This document shows positions 22,969 to 23,343 of a DNA stretch of 23,343 bases, in pieces. The DNA comes from CBDBJK01 sp965206395. Lineage in GTDB: Bacteria > Chloroflexota > Dehalococcoidia > Lucifugimonadales > CATOSD01. Position 1 is the first letter of the stretch, and each line of letters begins with the position of its first letter. A program made the translations under genes and the position numbers. The stretch spans positions 1-23,343 of the forward strand of contig CBDBJK010000029.1 in assembly GCA_965206395.1 (NCBI GenBank), given 5' to 3'. The notes below the pieces were generated by a model that made no database searches, had not been told where the DNA came from, and saw only the letters and a list, made by a program, of their open reading frames with translations.

Positions 22969-23060
22969 GCGCTGACCTCACCCCCATGCCATTGAGGGCT
23001 GAACGTAGGTCTGCAGCGCCCCCTCTCCGTTCACAGAGAGGAGGGACGGGGGTGAAGTCA
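22969..23060. repeat. Dispersed inverted-repeat element, copy D (92 bp)
   Basis: The left end gcgctgacctcaccccc (22969-22985) and the right end gggggtgaagtca (23048-23060) are an inverted repeat with one mismatch. The interior aligns with copy B (gggct-gaa-gtag...ccccctctcc) and contains a ctctc/gagag hairpin. It sits between the convergent HprK-like gene and the sorting-tail protein. Confidence 0.75.
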
Positions 23061-23128
23061 CACGATATAGCACAAAACACATCGGCCACATCAAAAAGCC
23101 GCTACCCTTGTCCAGCCTACGTCCTTCT

Positions 23129-23343
23129 TTAAGAAGGTTTCCTCGCCCGCCTCGTTCGCCACTGGAAGACGACGATCATCAGAGCAGCCATCGCCATCAG
23201 CCCCCACTGGTTCAGGCTAGGCACAGGCGTTGGCGTGGGTGTAGGAGTTGGGCCAAGATCAGTTCTAGTGAAGACGCCAACGCCAGTTCCCGCGAATAGA
23301 ATGCCGTTGGGCGAGATCGCCAGGGCGCGGACTTCGGTGTTAG
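23129..23343 (-). CDS. Repeat protein with IPTL-CTERM-like C-terminal sorting signal (C-terminal part)
   Basis: Open from the right edge down to TAA at 23131-23129; 70 residues are visible and the rest lies beyond the window. The visible part reads NTEVRALAISPNGILFAGTG, a beta-propeller-type repeat, then a Thr/Pro linker (GPTPTPTPTPVP), then SLNQWGLMAMAALMIVVFQW and a basic RTRRARKPS end. This tail (motif PSLNQWGLMAMAAL, one membrane helix, Arg-rich end) matches the IPTL-CTERM / PEP-CTERM-like class of surface sorting signals. Such proteins are exported and processed by an exosortase-type enzyme. No exosortase gene is in this window. Confidence 0.7.
   Translation of the reverse strand, partial: NTEVRALAISPNGILFAGTGVGVFTRTDLGPTPTPTPTPVPSLNQWGLMAMAALMIVVFQWRTRRARKPS

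Noticed and set aside
1..23343. CRISPR arrays, tRNA or rRNA genes
   Set aside because: No regularly spaced direct repeats and no cloverleaf or rRNA-like stretches were noticed by eye on either strand; the only repeats are the inverted-repeat family, the IS ends and the FG-GAP units.

Overview
The window (about 23.3 kb, moderately GC-rich, dense genes, SD-led starts, several GTG/TTG starts) looks like chromosomal DNA of a free-living, probably uncultured bacterium. The gene mix is an LLM-class flavin oxidoreductase, paired CaiB/BaiF CoA-transferases, a DUF1989 protein, a split thiamine-diphosphate (TPP) enzyme and FabI. That mix most resembles SAR202/Dehalococcoidia-like Chloroflexota. The placement is inferred from gene content; no rRNA or other decisive marker is present, and bS21 is the only ribosomal protein.

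Layout. (1) 1-2606: the 3' end of an inositol-monophosphatase-family gene (+) converges across a terminator-like inverted repeat on a DegP/HtrA-type lipoprotein protease (-), followed by an alpha/beta hydrolase (-). (2) 2868-4108: two overlapping TIR-only genes (-) and a bS21 gene (rpsU, -, TTG start). The TIR pair looks AT-richer than its surroundings and is the most defence-like part of the window. (3) 4458-5337: an 880-bp IS5-family insertion sequence with 17-bp perfect inverted repeats, TTA target duplications and a transposase split by a -1 frame change. It sits just upstream of the next operon. (4) 5379-10804: a + strand catabolic-looking run: dienelactone hydrolase-like, DUF6295-like, polysaccharide deacetylase-like, DUF1989 and two class III CoA-transferases. 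(5) 11092-12915: an ABC exporter half-transporter. (6) 13171-17677: a helix-turn-helix-less ArsR-like regulator remnant (-), divergent from an LLM oxidoreductase overlapping a metallo-beta-lactamase-fold hydrolase; then FabI and a two-subunit TPP enzyme (ComD/ComE-like). (7) 17683-19876: an orphan antitoxin-like protein, a 54-aa small protein and an MFS exporter, all on -. (8) 20185-22887: a compact + strand cassette of PqqD-like protein, RR-leader seven-repeat FG-GAP protein and HPr-kinase-like P-loop protein. It is followed by the C-terminus of a - strand protein with an IPTL-CTERM-like sorting tail at the window edge.

Interspersed between operons are at least four copies of an 85-123 bp inverted-repeat element: ends like TGACCTCACCCC, and an internal CCCTCTC/GAGAGGG hairpin. 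They look like one small non-coding repeat family. The best candidates for an undescribed system are the PqqD / FG-GAP / HprK-like cassette with the neighbouring sorting-tail protein, and secondly the tandem TIR-only pair.
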